Below, piece by piece: positions 1 to 28,735 of a stretch of DNA of 64,000 nucleotides. Made by a program: the position numbers and the translations under genes. The notes under the pieces were generated by a model, which was not told the DNA's origin, made no database searches, and saw nothing but the letters and a program-made list of their open reading frames with translations. Origin of the DNA: Engraulis encrasicolus. Taxonomy: Eukaryota > Chordata > Actinopteri > Clupeiformes > Engraulidae. The DNA lies in contig NC_085869.1 in assembly GCF_034702125.1 (NCBI RefSeq), positions 55,915,170 to 55,979,169 of the forward strand. The letters run 5' to 3'. The first letter of the stretch is position 1. Each line of letters opens with the position of its first letter.

Positions 1-1013
1 GATTCTCCCTGATATTGATAGTGGCTACCTGATGCCCGAGAGTCAGATAAAATCTCCCTGATTTTAGACTATGCAAGTTACCAGGCTTTTTAAAAAAATT
101 GGCAATGCAGGACAGATAAAGATATAACTCGTGCGGCATGCGGGGAATACTTCAAATAGATTGCACGAGCCCACTTCATAGTAGGAAGCCCTGCAAAAGT
201 CCCAGGGAAAATAGTAGGCAGGTGTTCTATGCAGACTGGACGATAGAAAGGACATGAACATACAAATGTCTAAAAACACTAATGTCGTTTTGTTTGTCAG
301 GGGTGTTGAGGCTCGATAAGTATCTCCCTGAAATGAGTTTTTGTAACATGGGATGTCTGGGTACGCAATTGTTCACAAGAACATTTAGACATTCTTAGAC
401 AACAGCAATGGTCTGGTCGCTAAGCACTGTTGATGCTATAGATCTGCGCACGAGGTCTCATGTCATTAGCAACATTTGGATATATAGCTACAAGGCTACA
501 GTACAGTAGTCAGAGTGACTCTGTCAGACTGCAGGCATTGTGCCGCGGGTGTTTAACTGATGCATTGTTTGTTTGTTAACTAATTCAGTCATTCAGCTTC
601 ATTTATTTACACACACGAGAAAGAAAGTGTTGCAGCAGAATATTGACAGTTTTGCTCTCGTAAACTACCAGAGAACTGTGCTGCCACGAGAACAAGGAAG
701 TAATGAGACGACCAATCACAGCGCCTTTTCTCTGCGACCTACACGTCGGTCTGACGTGTAGTCAGGATTTTCTTGAGGCGCGCGACGACTGTTGCAGAGC
801 CTCTGCGCGTGGGCCGTGGTCGTGCACAGACGGTTGCAGAGGCTCTGCAACTGTCAGCGCCAATAAGTATAAATTGGCCTTTATTCTGCTCTGCATCTCT
901 CCTGCGTAGGCACCTACACACGTGTATCCCTCTACTCTGTATACAGCATTTGTAAGATCCCATCACTCTCCTCTGCAGTCGAATCCCATCGCTCGCCTCT
1001 CACATACTACTCT

Positions 1014-1016
<3 letters not shown>
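1..1016. other. Intergenic, no gene recognised
   Basis: No coding similarity is visible on either strand. A CAAT-like and TATA-like pair (agtataaatt near 865-875) sits after two mirrored copies of a motif built on gcagaggctctgc, at about 795-850. This resembles a promoter or LTR U3 region, but I find no transcript or LTR boundary to support that. Confidence 0.4.

Positions 1017-1100
<84 letters not shown>
1017..1100. repeat. (CA)n microsatellite, about 80 bp
   Basis: Uninterrupted CA dinucleotides. The long His/Thr and Cys/Val frames across it are artefacts of the repeat. A complementary GT tract lies about 390 bp downstream. Confidence 0.98.
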
Positions 1101-1101
<1 letters not shown>

Positions 1102-1484
1102 CTCTGCAGCCGGGTCCCATCGCTCTCCTTGTCTCCCAGCATGCCGAGGGGTTCCATCGCGCTCCCAGCATGCCAAGGGTTCGGGATGTTTTGAAACTGT
1201 GTGAGTGTCGGAGGGCGGCCATCGCTCATCCGATGGCAGACGGCAACAGACGGCTGGAGAGGGCTGCAGACGGCTATGTGTTCTGGGCAGGAGCTGAGAG
1301 GAGAGGACCTGAGTTGTGTGTTGTGGAGCAGAGCTGAGTAGTGTGGCATGTCTCTTTCCTGCGGTGTTTGTGTGTGTGTGGTGAGGAACTGAGCAGTGTG
1401 TGTGTGTGTTCCTGCAGTGGACCCTTCTGATTTATGATGCGACATTCCCAGCAGTGAGAGTGGAGAACACCCCTGAGTTATGGG

Positions 1485-1486
<2 letters not shown>

Positions 1487-1564
<78 letters not shown>

Positions 1565-1578
1565 GTGCGTGTGTGTGT
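1487..1578. repeat. (GT)n microsatellite, about 90 bp
   Basis: GT dinucleotides with a few GC interruptions at the right end. Confidence 0.97.
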
Positions 1579-1794
1579 TTGAAGTGTGTGAGTTATGGTG
1601 TGTGAAGTGATCTTTTTATTAGCTGTGGTTGTTTGAGGGCTGTGAAAAGGGCGATTATTAAGGATGAGAGTGTTATTGCAGTGAAAACGCAGCACCACAC
1701 AGTCACACACACGCACTCTTGTGCGCTGTATATGTGTGTGTCTGCTGGACACACACACATTTACAGCGTACAGCACCATGCGAAAGCATCTTAG

Positions 1795-2102
1795 CAGCAC
1801 AGCAAAACACACAGCGTAGGGATCTTAACATCTTAGCAGCACAGCACACAACGTAGGCAGCTTAGCACCACAGCACAGTACACTTCCACAGCACAGCGCA
1901 CAGGCATCTTATGTAGCATCGTAGCACCACACCACAGCACACAGTGTAGGGATCTTACATGTAACAACACAGCACAGCACGTCGGGATCTTAACACCACA
2001 GCACAGCACACAGTGTAGGGATCTTCTTAACATTGTAGCACTACAGCGAGCAGCGTAGAGATCTTAGCATCTTAGCACAATACAGCACGTAGCGTAGGGA
2101 TC
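1795..2102. repeat. Minisatellite built on gtagggatcttaacatcttagcaccacagcac-like units
   Basis: At least six imperfect units of roughly 35-45 bp share the words tagggatctta, cttagca and cacagcaca. The array resumes at 3042 after the foldback element, with acatcttagcaccacagca. The element therefore inserted into a repeat unit whose empty form still exists beside it. Confidence 0.85.
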
Positions 2103-2106
2103 TTAA

Positions 2107-3037
2107 AGGATTTATCCGGAGTTGGAACAAGTTTGCCTGATTTTTGCATGTTTGGGATGAAATACAGTCACTCTAGAGCAACATCAAGGCAAAAGGATGC
2201 GTTTTGAGAAAGTTTGATAATATCACGTTAGCCTCGTTAGCCATATCAGCTATGCAATATGAAAGATGCGGGCATCGTTTTTCGGCGGTTACACACATTT
2301 CAAAAACACAACATTTTAAAGTCTTGCACAGCTCAAAACAACGTCACACGTACCTCATAATATGTTGAGGGTATCCACACATAAACCGAAGTGTCCAAAG
2401 CCCTTCATGTATTCTTGAAAGGTCTGCAGAATGTGTTTTGTGAAGCTACTACTTTGAGAATATCTAAGTTACGGTCAAGACAACTATTTGACACTAAAGT
2501 CCACCAAGTAGATTGCCGAGTGCGTCGCATCATCAGCTATGATTATTTCCATAGCGAGTAACCACAGCTGATGGTGCGACGCACTCGGCAATCTACTTGG
2601 TGGACTTTAGTGTCAAATAGTTGTCTTGACCGTAATTTAGATATTCTCAAGGTAGTAGCTTCACAAAACACATTCTGCAGACCTTTCAAGAATACATGAA
2701 GGGCTTTGGACACTTCGGTTTATGTGTGGATACCCTCAACATATTATGAGGTACGTGTGACGTTGTTTTGAGCTGTGCAAGACTTTAACCCCTTAAGACG
2801 CGGCTTTATACATTTGTTGTTACCAGTATGTTAATGACCAAGTCGTGGTGCATTACTAAAGGGCCTGTGTTGTGTCATAGTATTGTAGTGCTGTGGTAGT
2901 TACATTTCAATGACTATTACAGTGTGCCACTGGAGGTACGGCGCGCATTAAGGGGTTAAAATGTTGTCTAGAGTGACTGTATTTCATCCCAAACATGCAA
3001 AAATCAGGCAAACTTGTTCCAACTCCGGATAAATCCT
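2107..3037. mobile_element. Foldback DNA element with long inverted arms, TTAA target
   Basis: The ends are AGGATTTATCCGG and its reverse complement, each flanked by TTAA (2103-2106 and 3038-3041). The two arms are near-perfect inverted repeats that meet at a 27-base loop (2539-2565). The left arm keeps about 130 bp, around 2174-2306, that is missing from the right arm. The right arm carries a second, nested TTAA element. The flanks match the minisatellite unit gggatcttaacatcttag with one TTAA, which is the expected empty site. The TTAA target fits the piggyBac or Kolobok superfamilies. No transposase is present, so it is non-autonomous. Confidence 0.9.
2789..2955. mobile_element. Nested 167-bp MITE, TTAA target (piggyBac-like)
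   Basis: The termini are CCCCTTAA and TTAAGGGG, with the imperfect extension CCCCTTAAGACGC against CCCCTTAATGCGC. TTAA is duplicated at 2785-2788 and 2956-2959. The left arm of the host foldback element preserves the uninterrupted sequence (gactttaaaatgtt in matching orientation), so the empty site can be read directly. Confidence 0.9.
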
Positions 3038-3392
3038 TTAACATCTTAGCACCACAGCATTAGGGATCCACACTGTTATTGAGGTTAAGGAGGCCGTACA
3101 ACTTCATTATACACTGTGTTTAATGGCAATAAAGGCTAGTGTAGGCCTAGTATAGTGTAGTGTAGTGTAGCCTACCTTTAGAATTGTGATGCTCCGTAAT
3201 GCATACTTTTAACTCCCTACTGGTTTTTCCAAAATATGACTTTCCACATGGGCACGTAATCAGATAAATAACAGACTTCGTGTTGCATGTGATGATGCCC
3301 TTAATTTGAATACTTTTACATGTGGGTGTTTAAATGTAGTACATTTATAAATTATAAGCATAACTGAATTGTGTACAGGAGCCACATTTACG

Positions 3393-3503
3393 ATTGTCAT
3401 ACGGGATAAGAGTTAAAACAGAATTAGGGGGCCTTAGGGGGAGCTCCCTTGACTGCGCCCCCTAAGTCTGTTTTAACTCCTAGGCCTATCCCGGATGGCA
3501 ACT
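3393..3503. repeat. Short imperfect hairpin repeat
   Basis: A left arm built on gggataagagttaaaacag and cttagggggc pairs with a downstream arm built on gccccctaag, ctgttttaactc and tatccc. It is probably a small MITE or foldback remnant. I find no convincing target duplication. Confidence 0.6.
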
Positions 3504-3735
3504 ATTCACAGTAAAAACTTAACTATCCAGTTGCAGTGCACTTTGTGGAAGCTAGTCATTCAGTCTCTGCGCTAAAACATGCATTGAAAAGCTACCTCTA
3601 TGGGGTGGTAATGTTGAACGTCTACTATCTCAGAGAGAAAAAAGTTATTATATTCATTTTCTTTGGATATTACTTTGTAATTCCTTTTGGTCTAAATGTG
3701 GAATTTGAATTGAAATGTTTTTCTAGACTCAGGTG

Positions 3736-3990
3736 CTGTTTCCACGTAGCAGGGTATTTTAATATGTGGGCATTTTTTTCTCCTGTTTAGGTGGAAAGGC
3801 AACATGGGGATGAAAATAAAAACTCCATTGTAACGGGTGCACTTTAGCCCCCTAACTGGGATATTTTTAAAGCAGGATTTTTGATATGTGGGTTTTTAAA
3901 AATATGCTTAAGTGGAAACGGAAGGCCAAAACCAATGTAACCAGGAGAAAAAATATCCACATTTCGAAATATCCTGCTACGTGGAAACAG
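3736..3990. mobile_element. MITE with CTGTTTCCACGTAGCAGG termini
   Basis: The left end CTGTTTCCACGTAGCAGG is inverted at the right end, CCTGCTACGTGGAAACAG. Further inverted similarity lies inside, where ATATGTGGG appears opposite a wATATCCACAT-like word. It has no ORF. I see no clear target-site duplication, so the superfamily is open. Confidence 0.7.
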
Positions 3991-4862
3991 CTCTTCATGT
4001 TACTTTGAAGGCCTGAACTCTTTTGATGGGTTGACAAGGTGATACAATGCTTTTCATGACGCCCCCTAGTGGCCTGATTTAAACATGGCAAGTATTGCCT
4101 TCATTTTCTTCCCATCGTGGGTCTATATATGTATGTACAGTATATAGACCACTTGGTGTTTGGATCTTTTGCACTCACAGGGGTTGGTGTATTACTATGT
4201 TTTTCTTTTAATATTTATAAATTATCTAAATCTGTTACCTGTCCTTTTGCCATTATTTGCCAATTTGTGTAAACATGATGAGATTGATTAATGTGTGACG
4301 AGCCTTCCAACTTGATTAGCAGGTGTCATGGGACTGATTAACTGGTTGTTGTCAGCCAATGACAAACTAGAGGACAAATTATAAGGGGTGTCTTCACTAG
4401 GCCTATGCTTGTGTAAAAACTTTAGAAAGGCCACACTAACTAGCAGAGTTGGCGTGGAACGTTAGTAAACCACCGTCCCGAAGCCTCATACTGTACCAGT
4501 AGCAATGGGCTATCTGACTGGACCTTTAGTCCAACGGTATCGTGCTGTGACTCCCATTGACTTGGTGGTGAGTTCACGCCCCCGAGGGGGACGCAGTGCA
4601 TACATCGGGTTACACCTACTTAGTTTCTAAGTCTTAGAATCACCATGAAATATGGTAGTAAAACCATGGTTGCTACCATGATACACCATAGTAACACTAT
4701 GGTTGGTTCAGAGTACTTTGAGTAACCATGACATACCATGGTAATAGGCTACTATGGTTGGTTCATAGTTAACTAAATCACAGGACTAGGGTTGGTTCAG
4801 AGTAGGGTTGGTTCAGAGTACTTAGAGTAACCATGACATACCATGGTAGAACTAGTTACTAC

Positions 4863-5934
4863 TAGGGCTGGGTAAAATAATCGATTTAATCGATAATCGA
4901 TCGATTTTGTTTAAAATTCACATAATCGATTCACAGGGCACAAAACCGATTCTTTTGTTCTTTTTCTTTTTGTTCTTTTTGTTTAATTTAGGTCTATGGA
5001 AAATACCCAGTAGGTATTAGTCAATTAGGCCTAGGCCTACTTATTTCAAATAGGCAACAGCATCTTTTGGGGGAAATCCTTGCACCAAGAAGGGAACGGA
5101 TTGAATCGATTCGGAATGAATTGAATCGAATCGAATTGAATCGTGATTAATCCACACCTGTCAACTTTGAGCTCCCAAAATCCGGGAAAATTCCCATACT
5201 TTAAGCCAAAATCTGGGAAATTTTCTAAAGGCCAAATTTTGACAGTCAACGGGATGACAGAGACAGATCGGACGGTGCGTTCTACTCTGCTTTTCACAAC
5301 AGCGCGCGTGCAAAGACAGATCCTGTCTAAAATCCCTCAGCACACATTTTACAGCGTGGAGAAACAATGCAATGAAAACAAAACAATGAAATGAGCGCAA
5401 TGAGTTTCTTCTTGTTGTTTTGTCGCACAAGTTGTCTGTTCGTGCAAAACTTTGTGCTGGTACAGGTTGTGATTAGGTTAATCGCATGATTCGCTGTTCC
5501 GAGGCTGTTTTATGCGTTGCATGAACTGACTGTTTCTGAGGAAAAGAGTGGGCGCACAAGCGCTACGGAGCTCGAGATTGACAGCTCGTATTTTCAAGGA
5601 ACTTCAATTCTTGGTATCTGGCATACCATCTTCTGGCAGGTAGCTTGATAAGCAAGACCCTCTGCATCTCTCTTCAAGAGGGGGTGTGGCTCGTCGGACA
5701 GGGCCGTGGGTAGCCTATAAATAGCCTACTGGACCGACAGTGTTTTTTGATAATGTGAAAAATCCGGGATATTTCGGGGAAAAAATTCAAATCGGGAAGA
5801 AATCTGGAAATGAGTCAAAATTAGGGAGTTTCCCGGGAAATTAGGGATGGTTGACAGGTATGGAATAATCGATTCAAAGCCCTAAGAATCGAAATCGAAT
5901 CGATACAGGAACATGGCTGCGATACCCAGCCCTA
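4863..5934. mobile_element. hAT-type non-autonomous element, 8-bp target GTTACTAC
   Basis: The termini are TAGGGCTGGGTA and TACCCAGCCCTA. GTTACTAC is duplicated at 4855-4862 and 5935-5942. Subterminal ATCGATT repeats line both ends. No transposase frame is present. It contains a younger hAT-like insertion at 5153-5862. Confidence 0.9.
5153..5862. mobile_element. hAT-like element (CAYACCTGTCAAC termini) nested in the 4863-5934 element
   Basis: The left end CACACCTGTCAAC and right end GTTGACAGGTATG are inverted. The flanks GATTAATC (5145-5152) and GAATAATC (5863-5870) are an 8-bp duplication with one mismatch. Internal words such as aaaatccggga are typical of the element's subterminal zones. 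A second, 5'-truncated copy lies at 13422-13832. Confidence 0.8.
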
Positions 5935-6155
5935 GTTACTACATAAAAAATATAGTATAAAAATGGTTACTGCATTAAAACCATGGTCAATTTTCGTAAG
6001 GCTAGAGTAATCATGACATACCATGGTAGAACAATGGTACATAAAAATCATAGTAATACCATAGCAGGGATTCCAGTCTCTCTGACCACAAGCCATAGCA
6101 CAATTATGGTAGGTTCAGAGTACTTGGAGTAATCATGACATACCATGGTAGAACC

Positions 6156-6463
6156 TAACCTGGTTCTCACGCGATGGTGGAACATTGTCAATCGCTTAGC
6201 TCTGGAAAGGCGTAGGTGTGTTCAAAACAGCTTGAACCTGATTGGAGAATTCACGTGGCTTTTTTATAATCACATACTACTTCAACCACTGACTTGTACG
6301 CTATACACCCAGCCCTGCAATCCCGCCCCACGATTCTGATTGGACAGGCTGTGAAATATCTGATTCCGTTCAGGCTCGTCTAAGATTGCCAGACCCTTGT
6401 GCGAGCTCACGAAGTTTAACAAAGATGCACGACGCACAAAGGGTCTGCGTGAGAGCCAGGCTA
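6156..6463. mobile_element. 308-bp MITE with TAGCCTGG-type ends and 9-bp target duplication
   Basis: The ends are TAACCTGGTTCTCACGC and GCGTGAGAGCCAGGCTA. GGTAGAACC is repeated exactly at 6147-6155 and 6464-6472. It shares its terminal TAGCCTGGTTC and the 9-bp duplication with the element at 18342-18735. Nine base pairs is unusual for hAT (8) and would fit Mutator-like elements better. Confidence 0.8.
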
Positions 6464-6507
6464 GGTAGAACCATGGTTACTACACAAAATACTGTCTTAT
6501 GTCCATG

Positions 6508-6643
6508 TATGAGTACTGTCTATGTCCTTACCTAGATTAGTCTATGTCTGCATGGGAAAGCAAGAAACGTAATTTCAAATTCTTTGTATGACCAGTGCAT
6601 GAAAAGAAATTGACAATAAAACCAACTTGACTTGACTTGAAAA
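6508..6643 (+). mobile_element. 5'-truncated LINE 3' end with TTGACTTGACTTG tail
   Basis: The stretch ends gacaataaaaccaacttgac followed by a short ACTTG repeat. This is the form of the 3' tails of several fish non-LTR retrotransposons. No coding part remains. Confidence 0.6.
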
Positions 6644-6685
6644 TTATAGTAATACCATAGTAAACCATGGTTGAATTTCGTAAGA

Positions 6686-6863
6686 GTAGTGTAATGTAGT
6701 GTAGTGCAGTGTAGTGTAGCGTAGTTAAGTTAAGTATAGTGTAGTAGCCTATAGTGTAGTGTAGTGTAATGTAGCGTAGTTACATGCAGTAGTTACATGT
6801 GGTGTAGTAGTGTAGTGTAGTGTAGTGTATAGTGTAGGCTAGTGTAGTGTAGTTAAGTGATTT
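6686..6863. repeat. Degenerate (AGTGT)n pentanucleotide repeat
   Basis: GTAGTGTAGTGTA-type units with interspersed variants (cagtg, gcgta). A smaller patch of the same repeat lies at about 3146-3175. Confidence 0.85.
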
Positions 6864-6871
6864 GTGTAGTG

Positions 6872-7177
6872 CAGTGGTTCTTAACCTGGGGTGCGGGCAC
6901 CCCCTAGGGGTGCGCCAGAGATTTTTTTGGGATACGCAGAATTTTGTTTGTGTTGAGGTTGTGACCAAAATTCTGTTAGCAAACATTATAATTAGGCCAA
7001 ATCAAGACCAAATTAAAACATGTTTTGGTCCCCATGTAAAGGTATTGAGGGATTGATTAATGTCTCAAGCAAGAATCATTGTTATGAATCACCTGTAAAA
7101 GTTTGGGTTGGGGGTGCGCGGCTTGTCTTGGGCACAGGTAAGGGGGTGCGTTGAGAAAAAAAGATTAAGAACCACTG
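6872..7177. mobile_element. hAT (Charlie-like) MITE, 8-bp target GTGTAGTG
   Basis: The termini CAGTGGTTCTTAACC and TTAAGAACCACTG are the classic hAT/Charlie form. GTGTAGTG is duplicated at 6864-6871 and 7178-7185. The target lies inside the (AGTGT)n repeat. Confidence 0.92.
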
Positions 7178-7185
7178 GTGTAGTG

Positions 7186-8744
<1,559 letters not shown>

Positions 8745-9505
8745 AAAGAGCAGTCTAACTGCCCTACTTTACACAGACAGTCTTTTACACACATATAAAT
8801 ATTTGGGAACTGTAATAGATGACAAATTAACTTGGAGCTGTAACACCGATACTATTTACAAAAAGGGAATGCAGAGACTGTACTTCATGCGAAAGCTAAG
8901 ACAATTTAAAGTGGATAGGGATATGATGCAGGTTTTTTTATCATTCTGTTGAGAGCATTTTATGTTTCTGTTCTGTGGCCTGGTACTTCTCCCTGTCTGT
9001 TGTTAATAAAAAATAAGCTGCATAAGATAATCAACATGGCCAGCAAGATTGCTTGCCAACCACTAAATAGCATGGCCATGACTGTTGAAGCAAGGGTGGT
9101 AAAGAAGGCAAATAACATATGTGAGGATCTCTCACACCCCTTACAGCAAGCATATGAGTTGTTGCCCTCAGGTAGGAGGTTTAGGATGCCTTCATTTAAG
9201 ACAAACAGAGCCCGCCAATCATTTATACCTACTAGTATATCCATGCTAAATAAGACAACTGTAACTTAGACTGAATAGCACATTGCACTTTGGTACTGAA
9301 TACTGCACTTTACTGTGTTTATGTTGGGTTTTTTGTCAACCTGTCTTTTTGTCCTATAGAGGGATGGGAGGGGGGGGGGTTGTTTGACTATTGTGTTATT
9401 GTTTATTGTAATGTCTTTGTAATTGTATCAGATGCACTGAAAATGGCACAGAACAATTTTCCGAAAGGACAAATAAATAATCTATCTATGTATCTATCTA
9501 CAGAC
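8745..9505 (+). mobile_element. 3' end of an L2/CR1-type LINE
   Basis: A degenerate reverse-transcriptase C-terminus is readable: a YKYLGTVIDDKLTW-like block, then GMQRLYFMRKLRQF, then after a frameshift LLPSGRRFRMP and an FIPTSISMLN-like end. A 3' untranslated part follows, ending in aaataaataatctatctatg, a TATC-type tail. Several frame breaks make it inactive. Confidence 0.85.
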
Positions 9506-9569
9506 AGGAACGATATGCTGATCTTAGGTGGACTAGGTGAGCTAGGTGGTCACTACTAGCTGTGTTGTG

Positions 9570-9735
9570 TGATGGCCCTGCTGTGGCTCTAACAGCAGGG
9601 TACTGGCATGCTACACCGGCGACTCGGGTTTGATTCCGGCCCGGTTCATTTGCCGATCCTTCTCCCAACTCTCTCTCCCAGCTATTTCCTGTCAGTTCTC
9701 CACTGTCAAATAATTAATGCACAAAAAAGCAACAA
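9570..9735 (+). mobile_element. tRNA-derived SINE
   Basis: The head has a polymerase III B-box-like GGTTTGATTCC (about 9628) with an A-box-like zone upstream. The body includes cccaactctctctcccagc and ctatttcctgtc, and an A-rich tail follows (acaaaaaagcaacaaaaaaa). Two related minus-oriented copies lie at 39325-39520 and 49774-50741. Confidence 0.75.
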
Positions 9736-10049
9736 AAAAACACAAGTCTGCTGCTGCTGTGGGATTGTTGTTTGCTCCTGGATATTCACACACGGCTCAC
9801 ATAGTGTGGAACACAGATGGACAGTAAAACTCATCAAGGTGCTGGATAATCATCATGCTGTAAGTAAATGAAAATGAACACATTTCCATCTAAGCTAGCA
9901 TATATTTTATAGCTCAACTTCTACATGAGGACACAAGACAGAATAACTGAATAGCTTTTATACCTTTGCATTTTGCCTTTGTAGGGCAGCGTAGTTACTG
10001 CATTCTGCCTTTGTAGGGCGCGCGCGAGACAGTAGAGATATGTTCTGAC

Positions 10050-10448
10050 TAGGGGTGGTACGGCTCACAAAATTCATGGTTCGGTTCATATCACGGTGTC
10101 AAGGTCACGGTTTTCGGTTCTCTATGGTTCTTTTTTTTAGTTCATGATAAATGATGCACTGGGAATATTAAACAATATTTATATAACTGCAGTTAAAAGG
10201 CTTATAATAGGCTTATTGTATAGGCTCATAATGTGAAAATGGTGTGATTTTAATTGCGTCATCCTCTGATTGGTCTTATACGCTAATGTTTTAATCAGAG
10301 AGACTGGATAAGATACTCCTAGAATGTCTGTTTTACATATTTTTCTGGGCAGTACATGAATTGCGGTTTGCAACGGATTGCACGGTTCGGTTCGGTATGT
10401 GTGTGAATTGTACGGTTTCGGTTTTCGGTGCGGTTTGTGCCATCCCTA
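10050..10448. mobile_element. hAT MITE, 8-bp target GTTCTGAC
   Basis: The ends are TAGGGGTGGTACGG and a TGGCA-type inverse (tgccatccctа-like right end, reading TGCCATCCCTA). GTTCTGAC is duplicated at 10042-10049 and 10449-10456. Subterminal cggttcggt repeats are characteristic of this kind of element. There is no ORF. Confidence 0.85.
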
Positions 10449-10994
10449 GTTCTGACAAAGTGCACAATATAGGGATATGGACACATAGGGATCCCAATAC
10501 ACCAGATGACAAAACAGCAGCGCATGGAATTATTTAATATTTTTTTCTGACTTTTTAGAGAGCCCTAAAAAGTCACACTTAACAACCATTGTGGGGGGTC
10601 ATATGTCCCCACTAAGCAGGGGGCTTCAGTGCGAGGGTGTGTGTGTGTGTGTGTGTGTGTGTTCACGACCCTCTCAGTCACTTAAGTCATTAGCAGCAGA
10701 ATAAACTGTAAGCTGCAGAAACAAGAACATCACCCAGAAGAAGAGAGGAGAGGAAGAGCGGAGAGGAGAGGAGATAGGGTGTATACGGAGGGAGAGGAGA
10801 GGAGAGTGGAGAGGAGAGGAGAAGGGCAGATGAGAGGAGAGGAAGGAGAAGAGGAGAGAACACCATTTATAGGTACTCTATAACCTGCTAAAGGAATAAA
10901 AGAAGCAAGTGGCCCCAAGAACCATTTTTTACCAAAAAAAACCCCAAAGTTTATTAAGACAAATACAAATTGCAAAAAAATGTATCTTATTACA

Positions 10995-11043
<49 letters not shown>

Positions 11044-11051
11044 TGCGCGCG
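10449..11051. other. 3' flank of ercc1
   Basis: Contains GT-rich tracts (10639-10661 and 10997-11040), a GA-rich low-complexity patch (10740-10860) and the likely ercc1 3' UTR. No other gene is seen. Confidence 0.5.
10950..10955 (-). terminator. Candidate ercc1 polyadenylation signal
   Basis: AATAAA on the minus strand (tttatt on plus), about 100 bases downstream of the ercc1 stop codon. Between them lies only a (GT)n tract and A/T-rich sequence. It is the nearest canonical hexamer. Confidence 0.5.
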
Positions 11052-27330
<16,279 letters not shown>

Positions 27331-27363
27331 GGTCGTTCTGCAGTATTGGTTTACTCACCTCTA

Positions 27364-27365
<2 letters not shown>

Positions 27366-27461
<96 letters not shown>
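27366..27461. repeat. (GT)n microsatellite, 96 bp
   Basis: Uninterrupted GT, complementary to the CA tract immediately to its left. Confidence 0.99.
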
Positions 27462-27462
<1 letters not shown>

Positions 27463-27598
27463 ATCCTCCTCACCATGAATCCTTATCAAACTTGATATGA
27501 GCAGAGCATCACACATTACACGAGATGTGTGCAAAAGGGACAACAACTCTTGTATATCTTGTAGCCTATATTTTCCATTTCAACTTCAAACTTTAAAC

Positions 27599-28257
27599 CA
27601 GGGGTCCCCAAACTTTTTTCTCTGGGGCCGACATTATCGTTCCTGACTGTGATCAGGGGCCGGGATCAATCATGTGGGCTGTATACTAGGCCACTGCCTG
27701 TTATAGCCATAATTTCTAGCACAGTAATCGCCATTACACGCTGAAGAAGGGCTCTGCCCGAAACGTTTGTAGGCGAAAAAACAGAGAAAAATCTGAAGAG
27801 TGCGGTCCTTCGCTTCCTTCATTCATAATTAATAGCACAAAATATCTCATCATTACAAGTGATTTGCAAAAGAAGTGAGAGAGTACTTCAATTTGAAATA
27901 CCACAGGTATTCCTTTTAATTTCCAATAACCATGTAAAATAGCAAGGAAAGGTTAGAAACATATGGTGATTGACAGTTTAGGAGCGATACAATAGAAATG
28001 GTAGGTCTGTTTATATTACAGTGAGATGAGAAACTATCAAGACAAGAAACTTCTGGTGGAATTAGTGAACATTAAACTGTAGGAAGGCCTGTTGATGAAC
28101 AAAATAAAATATTTGTAAAAATATATTTTATCTTTTTTTTCTGTGAGGATTGCTTCTTTGCGCCAGTTCAAATGGTGAGATGCAGAGAGGTGGAGGGCCG
28201 GTCAAAGGGGCCTGGCAGGCCGCATCCGAACCCCGGGCCTTAGTTTGGGAACCCCTG
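27599..28257. mobile_element. hAT (Charlie-like) element, 8-bp target CTTTAAAC
   Basis: The ends are CAGGGGTCCCCAAACT and AGTTTGGGAACCCCTG. CTTTAAAC is duplicated at 27591-27598 and 28258-28265. A fragment resembling a Penelope-like 3' end (ctgaagaagggctctgcc, gaaacgttt) lies within at about 27740-27830. There is no transposase. Confidence 0.92.
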
Positions 28258-28490
28258 CTTTAAACTGAGGCTCATTTTGGTGTTGCTGTGTTCATTCAGT
28301 ATTCACGCTATGTTTCAGGCTCCTGCGTATGTCTATTCATTCTTAAAACAGTAACACCAAGGGATAGCCTAACTTAGGAATAGCCTACAGTACACAACTG
28401 AAACTAAAATAAATAAATAAATAAATGAAAAATGACTTGACTGTTGCAATGTGTATGCATTTGAACACTGCCATTCTGCTATAATAATAA

Positions 28491-28735
28491 GGAGCTGGTG
28501 GTGGATTTCAGGAGGAAGAGGACTGCCATCCAGCCACTTGTGATTGAAGGGGTGTGTGTAAGGGTGTCAGACTTCCGTTTCCTGGGAGTTAACATCAGAG
28601 AGGACCTGACCTGGGGTGTCAACACCACTGGGCTAGTGAGGAAGGCACAGCAAAGACTTTATTTCCTAAGAATAACACAACATCTGCCAGAGGCTGCTTG
28701 CGTCCTTCTACCACTGCTCAGTGGAAAGCAAATTG
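28491..28735 (+). pseudogene. L2-type LINE reverse-transcriptase fragment
   Basis: The open translation KELVVDFRRKRTAIQPL, FRFLGVNIREDLTW and QQRLYFLRITQHLPEA is the conserved C-terminal RT region. Both ends are truncated. Confidence 0.85.

Larger units (their letters stand above)
4640..6690. repeat. ACCATGGTA-rich palindromic repeat, split by later insertions
   Basis: Fragments built from taccatggta, gtaaccatgac and ggttggttcagagtac occur at 4640-4862, 5935-6155, 6464-6507 and 6644-6690. They read as one element interrupted by a hAT element (4863-5934), a 9-bp-target element (6156-6463) and a LINE tail (6508-6643). The breakpoints coincide with the target duplications of the insertions. Confidence 0.7.

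Noticed and set aside
855..905. CAAT/TATA-like promoter on the plus strand
   Set aside because: No downstream exon, ORF or transcript feature supports it. It may be part of a repeat.
1017..1578. Long His/Thr and Cys/Val frames over CA and GT tracts, also at 8522, 21180-21671, 27181-27461, 42275, 60299 and 63549
   Set aside because: They are dinucleotide repeats that are open in all frames by composition. They have no motif and no plausible start or splice context.
4515..4600. tRNA-like stretch (tagtccaacggtatcgtgc ... gagttcacgcccccgag)
   Set aside because: There are weak A- and B-box resemblances but no foldable cloverleaf that I can verify. It may be part of an LTR or SINE, but no boundary is visible.
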